This document shows positions 21,129-29,608 of a DNA stretch of 39,730 bases, one piece after another. Each line of letters begins with the position of its first letter. Position 1 is the stretch's first letter. Under the pieces are notes generated by a model, which ran no database searches, was not told where the DNA came from, and was given only the letters and a program-made list of their open reading frames with translations. Source of the DNA: JBICHN01 sp043101845 (GTDB lineage: Bacteria > Planctomycetota > Phycisphaerae > Phycisphaerales > UBA5793); the NCBI GenBank assembly GCA_043101845.1, contig JBICHN010000010.1, positions 1-39,730 on the forward strand. Reading direction: 5' to 3'. Position numbers and translations under genes: made by a program.

Positions 21129-22675
21129 CAGACCGCCCCGTAGTGGCTGCGCCACACGTCGTGCATGTCGAACGCTTCCTGCTGGGTGAGGTTCGCGCCG
21201 GGGATCCAGGCGACGATCCCGAAGTCCTCGGCAGCCCACCCGGAGCCGCCGCCCCGGAACGCGGCGAAGGTCAACCCGGACAGGCCGTTCACACCCGGGT
21301 CGGCGCTGGGCGAACCGGTGTTGCCGTCCTTGTCCCGGTACGCCGTCGACGCACCGTCGAGGTACCAGAGGGTGCAGTGGAGGTTCGTGTCGGTGAAGCC
21401 GCCGTAGGCGGTGCCCGCCCACAGGTTCTGGGTGCTGTCGGAGTTGTTGCGGTACGACCGGATCCGGTCGATACCGGACAGGTTGTCCCACAGCGACTTG
21501 TTGCCGCCGGTGGCGGCCGACCAGCACACCTCGAGGATCCACATCGGCTGAGAGATCGTCGCCGGCCAGTTGGTGGGCGACGGCCAGTAGTCGTCGGTGC
21601 CGTCCGACCGGAACGCCGGCCGGTCGCCGAGGTTCGGCGACGCTTCGATCCAGTCGAGTTGCGCTGCGGCGGTGAACTGGAACAGGCCGGACTGGCCGTA
21701 GCAGATGTCGAACCGGGTGATCGCCCCGGGGTAGGTGCCGTCGGTGACCGCGGATGCCCGTGGGGTCTGACCGACGAACGACTGGGCGAGCCGGACGGTG
21801 GCCGAGCCGCCCGAGTGGAGGCCGTCGAGGACGGCCACCTGGCGGCAGGCGCCGTCGAGCGGCGTGTTCTGCGTGACCGCCGAGCCGTTGTTCCCACCGA
21901 CCACCCACGGTGTCAAACCGCCGCCGTACCCGCCGACGAGCGCGACGTCGCCGCCGAGCTGACTCCAGGTGACGGCCGTGTAGTCGTCGGTGTCGTCGCT
22001 CGACGTGAAGAACTGCACTCGGTCGTCGGACGCCCGGTACTCGACCTTGATCCAGTAGAGGTTGGCGCGCCCGTCGGTGAACCCGGTGGCGACGGTCGAC
22101 TGGGCGATGTTCCCGCCGTTGCTGGCGTGGATCTCGAGTTCACCGGTCGACGTGTTCAACTGGAACTTCGGGCCGATCGAACCGGTCGAGTGGGCGAGGA
22201 ACGTCCGGTCGGCGGTCGGCGTCCAGTCGTCGAGCCCGACGCGCATGATGAGGGTGAGATCCTGGCCGGCGGCCAGGTTGTCGGACAGGTCGGTGACGGC
22301 GAACGTCTGCTGCTGGTAGTCGTTCTCGAACCCGTTGGCGGTGATGCCCCGGTTCGCGAGGTGGGTGCTGCCGACGCCTGGAGCGGAGCGGACGGGGTTG
22401 CCGTCCCCGAACGTGACGAGGGCGGGGTCTTCGGCCCACAGCGCGAACGTCGACGTCGCGAGGATCGTCTCCCACGCCTCCTCGGCCGGGCTGGTCGATC
22501 CCCACGCCTTGAGCAGGTCGTTGATGTGCGTCCCTCGAGGGAGCCCCGTCGCGGCCAGCAGAGCGTCGTAGACGTCATCCTGGCGGTACCCGTTCGCCGC
22601 CCACAGGTCGAGCTTCGGGATGTTGACGTGCTCGGCGTCGCCCTTGATCGCGTCGTTCACCGACAGGTCCGACAT
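21128..22675 (-). CDS. Structural protein with concanavalin A/LamG-like lectin folds
   Basis: The product has 515 residues. After a short helical N-terminus (to about 80), alternating beta strands rich in Asn, Thr and Trp resemble LamG/concanavalin A-like jelly rolls. One candidate domain spans about 85-300 and contains AAGQDLTLIMRVGLDDW and LYWIKVEYRASDDRVQFFTS; a second covers about 310-515. LamG folds in phage tails typically bind sugars on the cell surface. The C-terminus LTQQEAFDMHDVWRSHY matches the end helix seen in LamG proteins. Likely a fibre or receptor-binding component. Confidence 0.68.
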   Translation of the reverse strand: MSDLSVNDAIKGDAEHVNIPKLDLWAANGYRQDDVYDALLAATGLPRGTHINDLLKAWGSTSPAEEAWETILATSTFALWAEDPALVTFGDGNPVRSAPGVGSTHLANRGITANGFENDYQQQTFAVTDLSDNLAAGQDLTLIMRVGLDDWTPTADRTFLAHSTGSIGPKFQLNTSTGELEIHASNGGNIAQSTVATGFTDGRANLYWIKVEYRASDDRVQFFTSSDDTDDYTAVTWSQLGGDVALVGGYGGGLTPWVVGGNNGSAVTQNTPLDGACRQVAVLDGLHSGGSATVRLAQSFVGQTPRASAVTDGTYPGAITRFDICYGQSGLFQFTAAAQLDWIEASPNLGDRPAFRSDGTDDYWPSPTNWPATISQPMWILEVCWSAATGGNKSLWDNLSGIDRIRSYRNNSDSTQNLWAGTAYGGFTDTNLHCTLWYLDGASTAYRDKDGNTGSPSADPGVNGLSGLTFAAFRGGGSGWAAEDFGIVAWIPGANLTQQEAFDMHDVWRSHYGAV

Positions 22676-22696
22676 GAGGCCCGAGCCTACTCGCCG

Positions 22697-24202
22697 TCAG
22701 CAGCAGCAGGGTGCTTCTGGCAGGGACGCCTCGTCCCGGCAGGCGCCGCACACCGCAGCCCACCGGTCAGCGACCTCCTGATCGGTCGGCTGCCAGCCGA
22801 TCGTCCATGCACACTGCGACATCAGCCCCTTGAACGGGTACGCCGGCGACACCCCGTCGTACGACGCCAGCGGGTCCCGCCCCCACATCACCGAATGCTG
22901 GTACACCGACGGGGGTTCCTCCCCGCCGTGGTTCGCGAGGCCACCGACCGTCCACTTGCGGCCGTTCCACCAGTAGTGGAAGTTCCCGTTCGCCGACCCG
23001 GGCACCTGACTGTTCGGGACGTACGAGACGATCAGCTGGTTCCAGCGGTCCCAGCACAGCCTCGGGAACTCGAGCGGCGGCGCCTGACTGTTGTCGGCCG
23101 ACCGGTTGAACTCGCGTCGCTGCAGCCGGTAGGTGTACCCGCCGCTGCCGTCCGAGACGACCTCGAGCGCCCAGTAGACGTGACGGAACACGCTCGACGC
23201 TGCCCGGTACGAGCCGAGCCAGTACCACGACGGCGTCGTCTGGATCGACGAGTCGGGGATGAAGTAGCACTCCATCGTCCACGGCCGGTCGATCGGGATG
23301 AAGTTCGTCCACCGCCACCCACGATCGAACGGCGACGTGTTGTTCAACGCGTACTGCTCGTCAGCGGTCACCGCCTGCATCTCCGTGACGGGAGCAGGGA
23401 CCGGCAGTGTCGGGTCCCACACCTGCCTCGACGCCGTCCCGGTCCCGTTGAACCGCATCGCCCAGTTGTTCTTCTGGTTGCACTGCGGGCCCTCGCCGTA
23501 GTCGATCATCAACGTCGCGTCGCCCGACAGAGCGAAGTTCGACAGCGCCGTCGGGTTCGTTTCGAACGGCTGGAACCCGAGCGTGTCAACGACCTCGGGC
23601 CGGGAGCCGCTGTTCTGGCCGTTGAGGTCGTTCTGCGGGTCGGTGAGCGGTGAGCAGTGGCACGCCAGGTAAACGCGGATCCCGCCGATCGACGCCGCGC
23701 AGGCGGTCACCTCGAACGACAGGAACAGGTTCGGGCCGATGCCAAGCGCCGGCCCCGACACCGAGATGACGGTGCCGGTCGCCCGATCGATCGTGTAGGT
23801 CCGCGTCGCGACGAGCGCCCCGGCGGCGTCCCGGTTCCGACCGACGACAGTCGCCGTGTCCGACCCCGAGCCGCCGGACCCGAAGATCGCGAACAGCTCG
23901 AAGTGGCCGATCGACGCGTTGACGGGCGTGGCCGCCTCAAGGCCGTCGCGCTGCTGACCGGCCCAGAAGCCGGGCGACAGGGCCGGCTCCACGATCGTCA
24001 TGTCGCCGGTCGAGCCGAGCGCCTGCGGGCCGTCCCACACGATCTGCCACCACGGCGCCAGCAGCGGACTGTACGCCGTGTTCGTCCGGTCCTCCCCGGC
24101 GCCGTCCGGCCACGACCGGCCCTGCCCCTGCAGCCACCACGACGACGGCGCCGCCGGGTCGACCTGCGTCGACGCGTGGATCCGGTCGTACAGGGTGGTC
24201 AT
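22697..24202 (-). CDS. Lectin-like structural protein with Cys-rich C-terminus
   Basis: The product has 501 residues. It is beta-rich and aromatic, with concanavalin A-like strands around WTMECYFIPDSSIQTTP, FRHVYWALEVVSDGSGG and WNQLIVSYVPNS, and a tail TDQEVADRWAAVCGACRDE. The last residues are PCCC, so the end of the protein is Cys-rich and may bind metal or form disulfides. The start overlaps the upstream stop as ATGA. It is followed by the second lectin-like gene, so the two could form a fibre or a receptor-binding pair. Family assignment is by fold-like pattern only. Confidence 0.62.
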   Translation of the reverse strand: MTTLYDRIHASTQVDPAAPSSWWLQGQGRSWPDGAGEDRTNTAYSPLLAPWWQIVWDGPQALGSTGDMTIVEPALSPGFWAGQQRDGLEAATPVNASIGHFELFAIFGSGGSGSDTATVVGRNRDAAGALVATRTYTIDRATGTVISVSGPALGIGPNLFLSFEVTACAASIGGIRVYLACHCSPLTDPQNDLNGQNSGSRPEVVDTLGFQPFETNPTALSNFALSGDATLMIDYGEGPQCNQKNNWAMRFNGTGTASRQVWDPTLPVPAPVTEMQAVTADEQYALNNTSPFDRGWRWTNFIPIDRPWTMECYFIPDSSIQTTPSWYWLGSYRAASSVFRHVYWALEVVSDGSGGYTYRLQRREFNRSADNSQAPPLEFPRLCWDRWNQLIVSYVPNSQVPGSANGNFHYWWNGRKWTVGGLANHGGEEPPSVYQHSVMWGRDPLASYDGVSPAYPFKGLMSQCAWTIGWQPTDQEVADRWAAVCGACRDEASLPEAPCCC

Positions 24203-24624
24203 GTCACCCGAAGTTGGACCGACAGGCCGTCGAGGCCCAGACCGATCCCGGTGACCTGCAACGACACGACGTCGCCGGCGTCGAACGGCACCGACAGCGC
24301 CTGCGTCGCCTTCGTCGAGCTCGCCGGCAACGTCACAGTCGCCTGCGAGAACCCGTTGACGAGCACGTCAACGGTCGTGTCCGACGACCCGGCCACCACC
24401 GCGGTGATGACCGCCTCACCGATCACACCGCCCGACGGCGCCGGCCACCCCGGGTAGATCCGCGGTTCCGGGGTCGGCATCAGCCAGGTGAGCGGCTGAT
24501 CGCCACCCTTGCGAGCCCACCGTTCGATCGACAGGAACGACTCCTGCAGCAGCTCCCCGGACGGCTGACCCGTGCGGATCGCCCAGTCCTTGTTCGCGAT
24601 CCGCAGATCAGGCTTGCAGCCCAT
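24199..24624 (-). CDS. Small virion-associated beta-sandwich protein
   Basis: The product has 141 residues. The N-terminal 60 residues are mixed, and residues 65-141 form regular strands (AVITAVVAGSSDTTVDVLVN, ATVTLPASSTKATQALSV, DVVSLQVTGIGLGLDGLSVQ), typical of a fibre or decoration domain. AGGGGG precedes the ATG; upstream in-frame sequence belongs to the preceding gene. It lies between baseplate-like and lectin-like genes. Not assigned to a named family. Confidence 0.65.
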   Translation of the reverse strand: MGCKPDLRIANKDWAIRTGQPSGELLQESFLSIERWARKGGDQPLTWLMPTPEPRIYPGWPAPSGGVIGEAVITAVVAGSSDTTVDVLVNGFSQATVTLPASSTKATQALSVPFDAGDVVSLQVTGIGLGLDGLSVQLRVT

Positions 24625-24635
24625 GCAGGCGCCCC

Positions 24636-24968
24636 CTAGACGTCGACGGGAGGCTCGACGACCTCGATGGTCATCGTGCGGTGCGTCGGGAGGTGCAGTT
24701 CGTTCCCGGCGGTCACGATGCAGATCACCTCGGCCCGGTAGACGCCAGCGGTCTGCGTGTCGAGCGGCCCCCACGGGTAGGTGATCTTCCCGGTGGTCGG
24801 GTCGGCGTCGACGGTGCAGACGCCGTTGAACTGCTCGGACCCGTCGACCTGCGCGCCGACGAGCCGCACCTCCGAGTAGGGGGTCAGGTCGTGCGGCTTC
24901 GCGCCTTCCATGACGGTCATCTCGAGGGCCGGCAGCCTCGCGCCCCGCCCGATCGTGAAGTCGGCCAT
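24636..24968 (-). CDS. Small baseplate/fibre protein, BppU N-terminal-like
   Basis: The product has 110 residues. The pattern KPHDLTPYSEVRLVGAQVDG, then CTVDADPTTGKITYPW and TAGVYRAEVICIVTAGNELH, resembles the immunoglobulin-like N-terminal domain of phage baseplate upper proteins. Those domains attach receptor-binding parts to the tail. The start is fixed by a TGATG overlap with the fibre gene. This is recognition of a fold pattern, so treat the family name as likely but unproven. Confidence 0.6.
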   Translation of the reverse strand: MADFTIGRGARLPALEMTVMEGAKPHDLTPYSEVRLVGAQVDGSEQFNGVCTVDADPTTGKITYPWGPLDTQTAGVYRAEVICIVTAGNELHLPTHRTMTIEVVEPPVDV

Positions 24969-25642
24969 CAGTACATGACCCCCTTGATGATGAGCGTCGA
25001 CACCACGATCGGGTCGCCGGTCACCTCGACCTGCAGGTAGTCGCCCGTCGTCATGCCGACGATCGTCGGGACCGTCACCGGGATGAACGAGTCGGTGCGG
25101 GCCGACCACGGGATCGTGACCCGGCCTCGCTCGACGTCGCTCGAGTTGTAGTGGACGACGTCGACGGTGCCGGACAGGCCGTTGCCGATCACCTCACCGA
25201 ACAGCGACGCCTGCACGTCGATCGGCTGATCGGTGAGGTCGTACGGGCCGCCGTTGTCACCGTCCGGGTCGAGCACCGCGGTGAACCGCAGGCGCCCGTT
25301 GGCCGGCATGTCGAACCCGGTACCAACCAGCGTCGTCGCCGGGTTCACGGGGGCGTCGTCGAAGATCTGACCGGCCGGGTCGTTCCACGACACCTGCCCG
25401 CCGACCGTCGGCCACGGCGCCCACGCCGCCTGGGTCGGGTCGTACCGCAGCGTGTCCCCGAGCGACAGGTCGGCCGGATCGTAGGCGACGTCCGACAGGT
25501 CGGTGATCCCGCCCCGCAGCTGCGTGAGCGTCGCCTTCTTCGTCGTCGGTGTCGCGCCGCCCGGGTCGTCGACGACCGGCACGATGTCGTCTGCGGTGAC
25601 CGCCGAAGCGGCTGGCAGTTCGGAGATCTTGCGGACGGCCAT
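24968..25642 (-). CDS. Tail fibre/appendage protein
   Basis: The product has 224 residues. It opens with KISELPAASAVTADDIVPVV and then VDDPGGATPTTKKATLTQLR, a motif common at the N-terminus of phage fibre and appendage proteins, where it mediates attachment to the tail. The rest is beta-rich (GRLRFTAVLDPDGDNGG; YLQVEVTGDPIVVSTLIIKG). It is shorter than most fibres, so it may be a connector. It leads a run of overlapping fibre-module genes. Confidence 0.72.
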   Translation of the reverse strand: MAVRKISELPAASAVTADDIVPVVDDPGGATPTTKKATLTQLRGGITDLSDVAYDPADLSLGDTLRYDPTQAAWAPWPTVGGQVSWNDPAGQIFDDAPVNPATTLVGTGFDMPANGRLRFTAVLDPDGDNGGPYDLTDQPIDVQASLFGEVIGNGLSGTVDVVHYNSSDVERGRVTIPWSARTDSFIPVTVPTIVGMTTGDYLQVEVTGDPIVVSTLIIKGVMY

Positions 25643-25667
25643 GACGTCTGATCCTAGTGGCGGGCGG

Positions 25668-25934
25668 TCACGGGTTGAGCGGATCGGGCTCGAGGAGCAG
25701 GCTGCGACCCAGCTCGTCGGTCAGTTCCTCGTCGAGTTCGGAGGCGACAGCCGTGTAGGTGAGCACCGGCGGTTCCATCGGATCGGGCTCGTCGGGCAGC
25801 GGCCCGACGGCGTCGAACCACGGGGTGGTGACGACGACGTCGACGGTCGACTCGACGACAGCGGTGTCGGCGACGTCGAACCACTGGGACGGGACGACGA
25901 CGTCGATGACCGGCTCGAGCGGCGGGGTGGTCAC
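25668..25934 (-). CDS. 88-residue acidic protein with an internal DVVV-WFD repeat
   Basis: The GTG start overlaps the upstream stop as GTGA; the longer frame in this register is a shadow of the large gene before it. The sequence contains two copies of a 14-residue unit, IDVVVPSQWFDVAD and VDVVVTTPWFDAVG, followed by an acidic Pro-rich half. No family recognised. The place between the large tail protein and the fibre gene suggests a small virion component. Confidence 0.65.
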   Translation of the reverse strand: MTTPPLEPVIDVVVPSQWFDVADTAVVESTVDVVVTTPWFDAVGPLPDEPDPMEPPVLTYTAVASELDEELTDELGRSLLLEPDPLNP

Positions 25935-27727
25935 GACTCCGACCGGAACGTGTTCGCCGGCGTCGTCCGGTAGTCGACCGACACGACGGTCGGAGCGTCG
26001 ACGGTGGCGGCCAGGTCGATGCTGCCCTTCGACTCGTCGTGGTCGGCGCCGACCGACAGGATCCGCATGATGAGGCTGGACCCGACAGCGTTCGTCTCGA
26101 CACGCTTCTTCTGGATGCGCTCGTCGTCGTCGAACTCGACGACGACCTCGCCGATCTCGGCTCGGGTGTTGGGGTCCTCGAACGCGACGGCGACCTTGCC
26201 CTTCCCGTACCCGGAGATGATGACGTCGGTGACCCGGTACTCGCGGTCGACGGTGTGGGTGAGCGGGTGGCTGCGCCACTGCCAGAGCGTGGCGCCTGCG
26301 TCGCGGGAGAACTCGTAGGCGACCGGGTCGGTCACAGTGGTGAACCCGGACGGGGCGCCCCACGCGAGGCGGCCTCGCTCGTCCGACGTCCACTTGTGGA
26401 CTTCGATGAAGTCGGGGTCGAGGAGCCGCCACCAGCCGCGGTGGTCGGTGTCCCACATCCAGTTGTTGGGGAACAGCGAGAACTCGTTCCACCACGTCGC
26501 CTGCGTGTTGCCGTGCCCCCAGCCGGTGGCCGACGGGTCCTCCCCTTCGGGCGGGTAGGCAGGCGCCACTGGGGTGGGCCGCCAGAACTCGCCGTTGAGG
26601 TGCTTGGTGACGTGCTCGCTGGTGTCGCCACCGGACCACAGCCACACGCCGCTCGAGTCGACCGGGTAGGCGTACCCGAGGTAGCAGCGGGTGCCGTCGC
26701 ACAGCGACATGCCGGTCGAGCGGACGTAGGGGAGGGTGCGAACCTCGTCGGGACTGTTGAGGTCCCCGGCGATGAAGATGGCACCCCCTCGGAGCTTGAC
26801 GAGGAACAGCTCGTCGGCGGTGAGGCTGGCGAGCGCCCCGTAGCCGGAGCCCTCCTCGTAGCCGCCGAGGATGTTGAACCACAGGCTCAGGTTCGGGTCG
26901 CGCTGGGAGTGATCGTTCGGGGGCGTCCAGTAGCCCGTCTCCGACGAGACGTACACCTGGCCGTTCGACCCGTCGCCGGTAACGTACAGCGGGAGGATCA
27001 CGAAGCGGCCCTGATGGCCGAGGCCCCACGTCGGGTCGACGAACGGCTGCGGGTCGCCGACCGCGTCAGCGGGCAGCGGCACGGTCGCCGACACCGTCGG
27101 GTTCGCCGGGTCGGGGAACACCCGGGCGTTCGCCGAGAACACCCAGGCGACGACCCTCGGGCCGCCCGACAGCGGGTCGGACGGGTTCGACAGCTGCGAG
27201 AAGAACACGCAGTTCCGGGGGCGGGTCCGCACGTCGTAGGTACCGGTCGGATAGTTGCGGGTCCACACCTGCTCCCAGACGGGCGTCTCCAGGTTGCGGC
27301 GGTAGCGGGCCACCTCGAGGTGCAAGTCACCCGGCGACGTCCACCACTCGAGCGCCATGAAGATCTCGGTGTGGTTCTCGTCGGGACCGGTCGTGTTGTA
27401 GTCGTCCGGGTCGGTGAACGAGTAGACGGGCGCGTTGCCGTAGATGCCGGAGATGCGGAACTGCTCGTTGAGCAGTGTCGGCGACCCGAGGTCGGCCGGG
27501 TCACGGGTGATCGTCGCGGCGAGCCGCGGCGCCGGGACGAGCGCGCCGGCGTCGTCGGTCATGCACTGGAACGTGCCTTCGCGCTGCGCCTGCCCGGGCG
27601 GCCGCTGCAGGGCGAGCGAGTCGAAGATCCCGCCTCGGAAGTCGACGACCCGGTGCAACATCCCGCCGCTGTCATCGCGGTCGGTCGGTTCCGGTTGCGC
27701 CGTGATCGGCGGGTCGTACATCGACAT
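25931..27727 (-). CDS. Large tail protein, tubular protein B / stabilisation protein-like
   Basis: The product has 598 residues. It opens with a glycine-aromatic region (VVDFRGGIFDSLALQRPPGQ), and the body has repeated beta motifs with Trp and Asp/Asn turns, such as NAPVYSFTDPDDYN, EIFMALEWWTSPGDLHLEVA and GWGHGNTQATWWNEFS, consistent with a beta-propeller-like tail hub. T7 gp12 and P22 gp10 have this shape and close the short tail below the adaptor. The match is by composition and position; I cannot align it exactly. The ATG overlaps the holin stop as TGATG. Confidence 0.6.
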   Translation of the reverse strand: MSMYDPPITAQPEPTDRDDSGGMLHRVVDFRGGIFDSLALQRPPGQAQREGTFQCMTDDAGALVPAPRLAATITRDPADLGSPTLLNEQFRISGIYGNAPVYSFTDPDDYNTTGPDENHTEIFMALEWWTSPGDLHLEVARYRRNLETPVWEQVWTRNYPTGTYDVRTRPRNCVFFSQLSNPSDPLSGGPRVVAWVFSANARVFPDPANPTVSATVPLPADAVGDPQPFVDPTWGLGHQGRFVILPLYVTGDGSNGQVYVSSETGYWTPPNDHSQRDPNLSLWFNILGGYEEGSGYGALASLTADELFLVKLRGGAIFIAGDLNSPDEVRTLPYVRSTGMSLCDGTRCYLGYAYPVDSSGVWLWSGGDTSEHVTKHLNGEFWRPTPVAPAYPPEGEDPSATGWGHGNTQATWWNEFSLFPNNWMWDTDHRGWWRLLDPDFIEVHKWTSDERGRLAWGAPSGFTTVTDPVAYEFSRDAGATLWQWRSHPLTHTVDREYRVTDVIISGYGKGKVAVAFEDPNTRAEIGEVVVEFDDDERIQKKRVETNAVGSSLIMRILSVGADHDESKGSIDLAATVDAPTVVSVDYRTTPANTFRSES

Positions 27728-28005
27728 CAGGCGTCGCTCAGCGGATCATCGGCTCGGAACTCGGGGAGGGTGGACGCCAGGCGCCGGATGGAGTCGTTGT
27801 CGAGGCCGTTCGGTCGGACGAGCGGCGTGACCTTCGTGCGGGCGATGACCGCCCCGAGGATCGACGCGACGGCGCTGGTGACACCGACGATCGCTGCGAC
27901 GAGCTCGGCGTCCCAGTCGAACAGGATGGCGAGGAGGGCGACGAGAGCGTCGAACGCTGCGACGAGGAGCGCCACGGTCAGGACTGGCTCGCGGTTCTCG
28001 GGCAT
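27727..28005 (-). CDS. Putative holin
   Basis: The product has 92 residues with two hydrophobic helices (about 8-29 and 34-56), a short turn with charged DWDAE, and a charged C-terminal tail. This is the class II holin layout. It lies two genes after the amidase with another small membrane protein between them, so it probably permeabilises the cytoplasmic membrane to release the endolysin. A generic small membrane protein cannot be excluded. Confidence 0.72.
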   Translation of the reverse strand: MPENREPVLTVALLVAAFDALVALLAILFDWDAELVAAIVGVTSAVASILGAVIARTKVTPLVRPNGLDNDSIRRLASTLPEFRADDPLSDA

Positions 28006-28016
28006 ACCTCGGAAGG

Positions 28017-28418
28017 CTAGCCGTCAGGGTCGGTCGGACGGGTGAACAGCCTCTCACCGGTCGGCGCCTGCCGGCCGGACCGGTGCCGTTCCATCCGTTC
28101 CAGACCGGCAGCGATCGTGGAGAGCCGCTCCAAGCGCCGCTCGAGGTCGTCGACCTGGACGGCGAGAAGCCGCAGCCGCTCCTCACGGACCGCCTCGTTG
28201 TCGGCGCTGGTGTCCTGCATCGACGCCCGAACGAGGAGAGCGAGCATGCCGAGGAGGGCGAGCAGCCCGGCGTTCTCGGCCTGCAGGTACGCGGCCCCGA
28301 TATCGGGGTTCACGATCACCACCAGGAGAATGAGAACGACCAGCACCCCGGTGAGCGCAGCGATGACCGCCGTCATCGCGAGCAGGAACCGTCGCCTCGT
28401 CCACGGTCGCCTGCCCAT
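28017..28418 (-). CDS. Small membrane protein with coiled-coil tail, lysis cassette
   Basis: The product has 133 residues. It has a basic N-terminus MGRRPWTRRR, two hydrophobic helices (about 11-36 and 42-63) and then a heptad-rich charged tail with VQVDDLERRLERLSTIAAGL. It lies between amidase and holin genes. It could be a second holin, an antiholin or a spanin-like accessory protein; the coiled coil suggests oligomerisation. Confidence 0.68.
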   Translation of the reverse strand: MGRRPWTRRRFLLAMTAVIAALTGVLVVLILLVVIVNPDIGAAYLQAENAGLLALLGMLALLVRASMQDTSADNEAVREERLRLLAVQVDDLERRLERLSTIAAGLERMERHRSGRQAPTGERLFTRPTDPDG

Positions 28419-28437
28419 GCCGGACAGGGTAGACGGC

Positions 28438-29274
28438 CTACCTGTTGGCGTCGGGGTACGCGTCGAGGAAGTTGCGTGACGCCCCGTCGTCGAGGTGACG
28501 CCACTCCTCGTCCGGGTCGGCGAGAGCGGTCAGCCCCGGGTTCAGCGCAGGCGCCTTCACGCCGGCGCCGAACAGGAACGTGTCGGTCGGCAGCTCGCGC
28601 TCGTCGCGCACCGCCTCGGTGATCTTCACCACGATGGTCATCTCAGGATCCTCCGGTAGCACGATGGGTGGGAGTGGCGGCTCGGCGGGACCGATGCCGG
28701 ACGCCGGGCCGACGAACGGCGGCTGGAGACGCAGCAGCGGCGCCAGGTCACCAGGACAGGCGGTGGCGTTCAGGTTCGTGCCGCCCACCCAATAGGGCGG
28801 CGCCTGCTGGTGACCGATCGACCCGACGGACGCGTGTGGCGTCCACTCGCCGGCGATCCACCGCATCCCCCAGATCTGCCCGACGGTCGGGTCCTTGAAC
28901 CGGTAGTCGCCCGGCAGCGACCACGCGTACCGGGTGGAGTTCAGCCCGGCGGTGTGCGCGCCGGTGCGGTTCGGGCCGCGCCCGTCAGCGAGCACGACAC
29001 TGTCGTCGGTCGCGCCTCGGAACGGGATCACCGAGTAAGGGACCTCCGACCCGAGGTCGGGCCGCATCGCCTGGAGCTGACGCATCCAGGCGCCGATGGC
29101 GTCGATGTCGCCGTTCTCGGGGCCCGTCGCGACGGTGTGATGCAGCACCCACCCCTCGACCTGCTCGGTCGGGATCCAGTAGCCCTTCCGCACCGGCCCA
29201 CCACCCCAGTCGTCGCGGGTCAGGTGGGTGACGTGGATCGGCCCGTCGATCGTGTCGATCGTCAGTTCACGCAT
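28438..29274 (-). CDS. N-acetylmuramoyl-L-alanine amidase endolysin (Amidase_2)
   Basis: The product has 278 residues from the ATG at 29274; a longer open frame upstream is a shadow of the previous gene, which it overlaps by 8 bases. Amidase_2 landmarks are present: GWVLHHTVA with the first zinc histidine (45 or 46), VPYSVIPF (Y80), GSIGHQQAP (H155) and TACPGDL (C173). The enzyme would cut the amide bond between muramic acid and the peptide in peptidoglycan. The last 80 residues, beginning Pro-rich, have no cell-wall-binding repeat I recognise. There is no signal peptide, so release should depend on the holin. Confidence 0.87.
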   Translation of the reverse strand: MRELTIDTIDGPIHVTHLTRDDWGGGPVRKGYWIPTEQVEGWVLHHTVATGPENGDIDAIGAWMRQLQAMRPDLGSEVPYSVIPFRGATDDSVVLADGRGPNRTGAHTAGLNSTRYAWSLPGDYRFKDPTVGQIWGMRWIAGEWTPHASVGSIGHQQAPPYWVGGTNLNATACPGDLAPLLRLQPPFVGPASGIGPAEPPLPPIVLPEDPEMTIVVKITEAVRDERELPTDTFLFGAGVKAPALNPGLTALADPDEEWRHLDDGASRNFLDAYPDANR

Positions 29275-29605
29275 CGTCGCCTCCCGGGAGGTGCTCGAGG
29301 AGGAACCGGTAGTAGCCGACCTGCGCCTCCAGGCGGGCGAGGGACGCCTCAGCGTCGATCGCGTAGATGGCCTGCTCGACGGTCGCCGCCCGAGCGAGCT
29401 TGTCGGCGCCGGACACCGACTGACCGTCGACGATGTGATGGTTGAACGCCTCGGCGCGCCGCTTCGCTTCGATCGCCTTCGCAGCCGCCACAGCAGCGAA
29501 CGCCAGGTCGAGGTCAACCTGCGCCGAGTGCAACCGGTCGAGGATGTCACCCGGGTCCACGGGCCGCTCCTCCGGCAGCGTCAGGTCGGCAGCGAGGTCC
29601 GACAT
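29267..29605 (-). CDS. Hypothetical helical protein, 112 residues
   Basis: Not recognised. Nearly all residues fall in helices with heptad-like spacing (SAQVDLDLAFAAVAAAKAIE, then ADKLARAATVEQAIYAIDAE). It is acidic and soluble. It overlaps the amidase gene by 8 bases and follows the 247-residue protein closely. It may be a virion accessory or a lysis regulator; no evidence decides. Confidence 0.72.
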   Translation of the reverse strand: MSDLAADLTLPEERPVDPGDILDRLHSAQVDLDLAFAAVAAAKAIEAKRRAEAFNHHIVDGQSVSGADKLARAATVEQAIYAIDAEASLARLEAQVGYYRFLLEHLPGGDDA

Positions 29606-29608
29606 CGG

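Noticed and set aside
21143..23653. 836-residue plus-strand ORF over the lectin-like genes
   Set aside because: Shadow reading frame produced by high GC content; no start signal or family.
29275..29550. Upstream extension of the amidase frame
   Set aside because: The translation of this part is Ser/Thr/Arg-rich shadow sequence of the neighbouring gene; the ATG at 29274 begins the domain.
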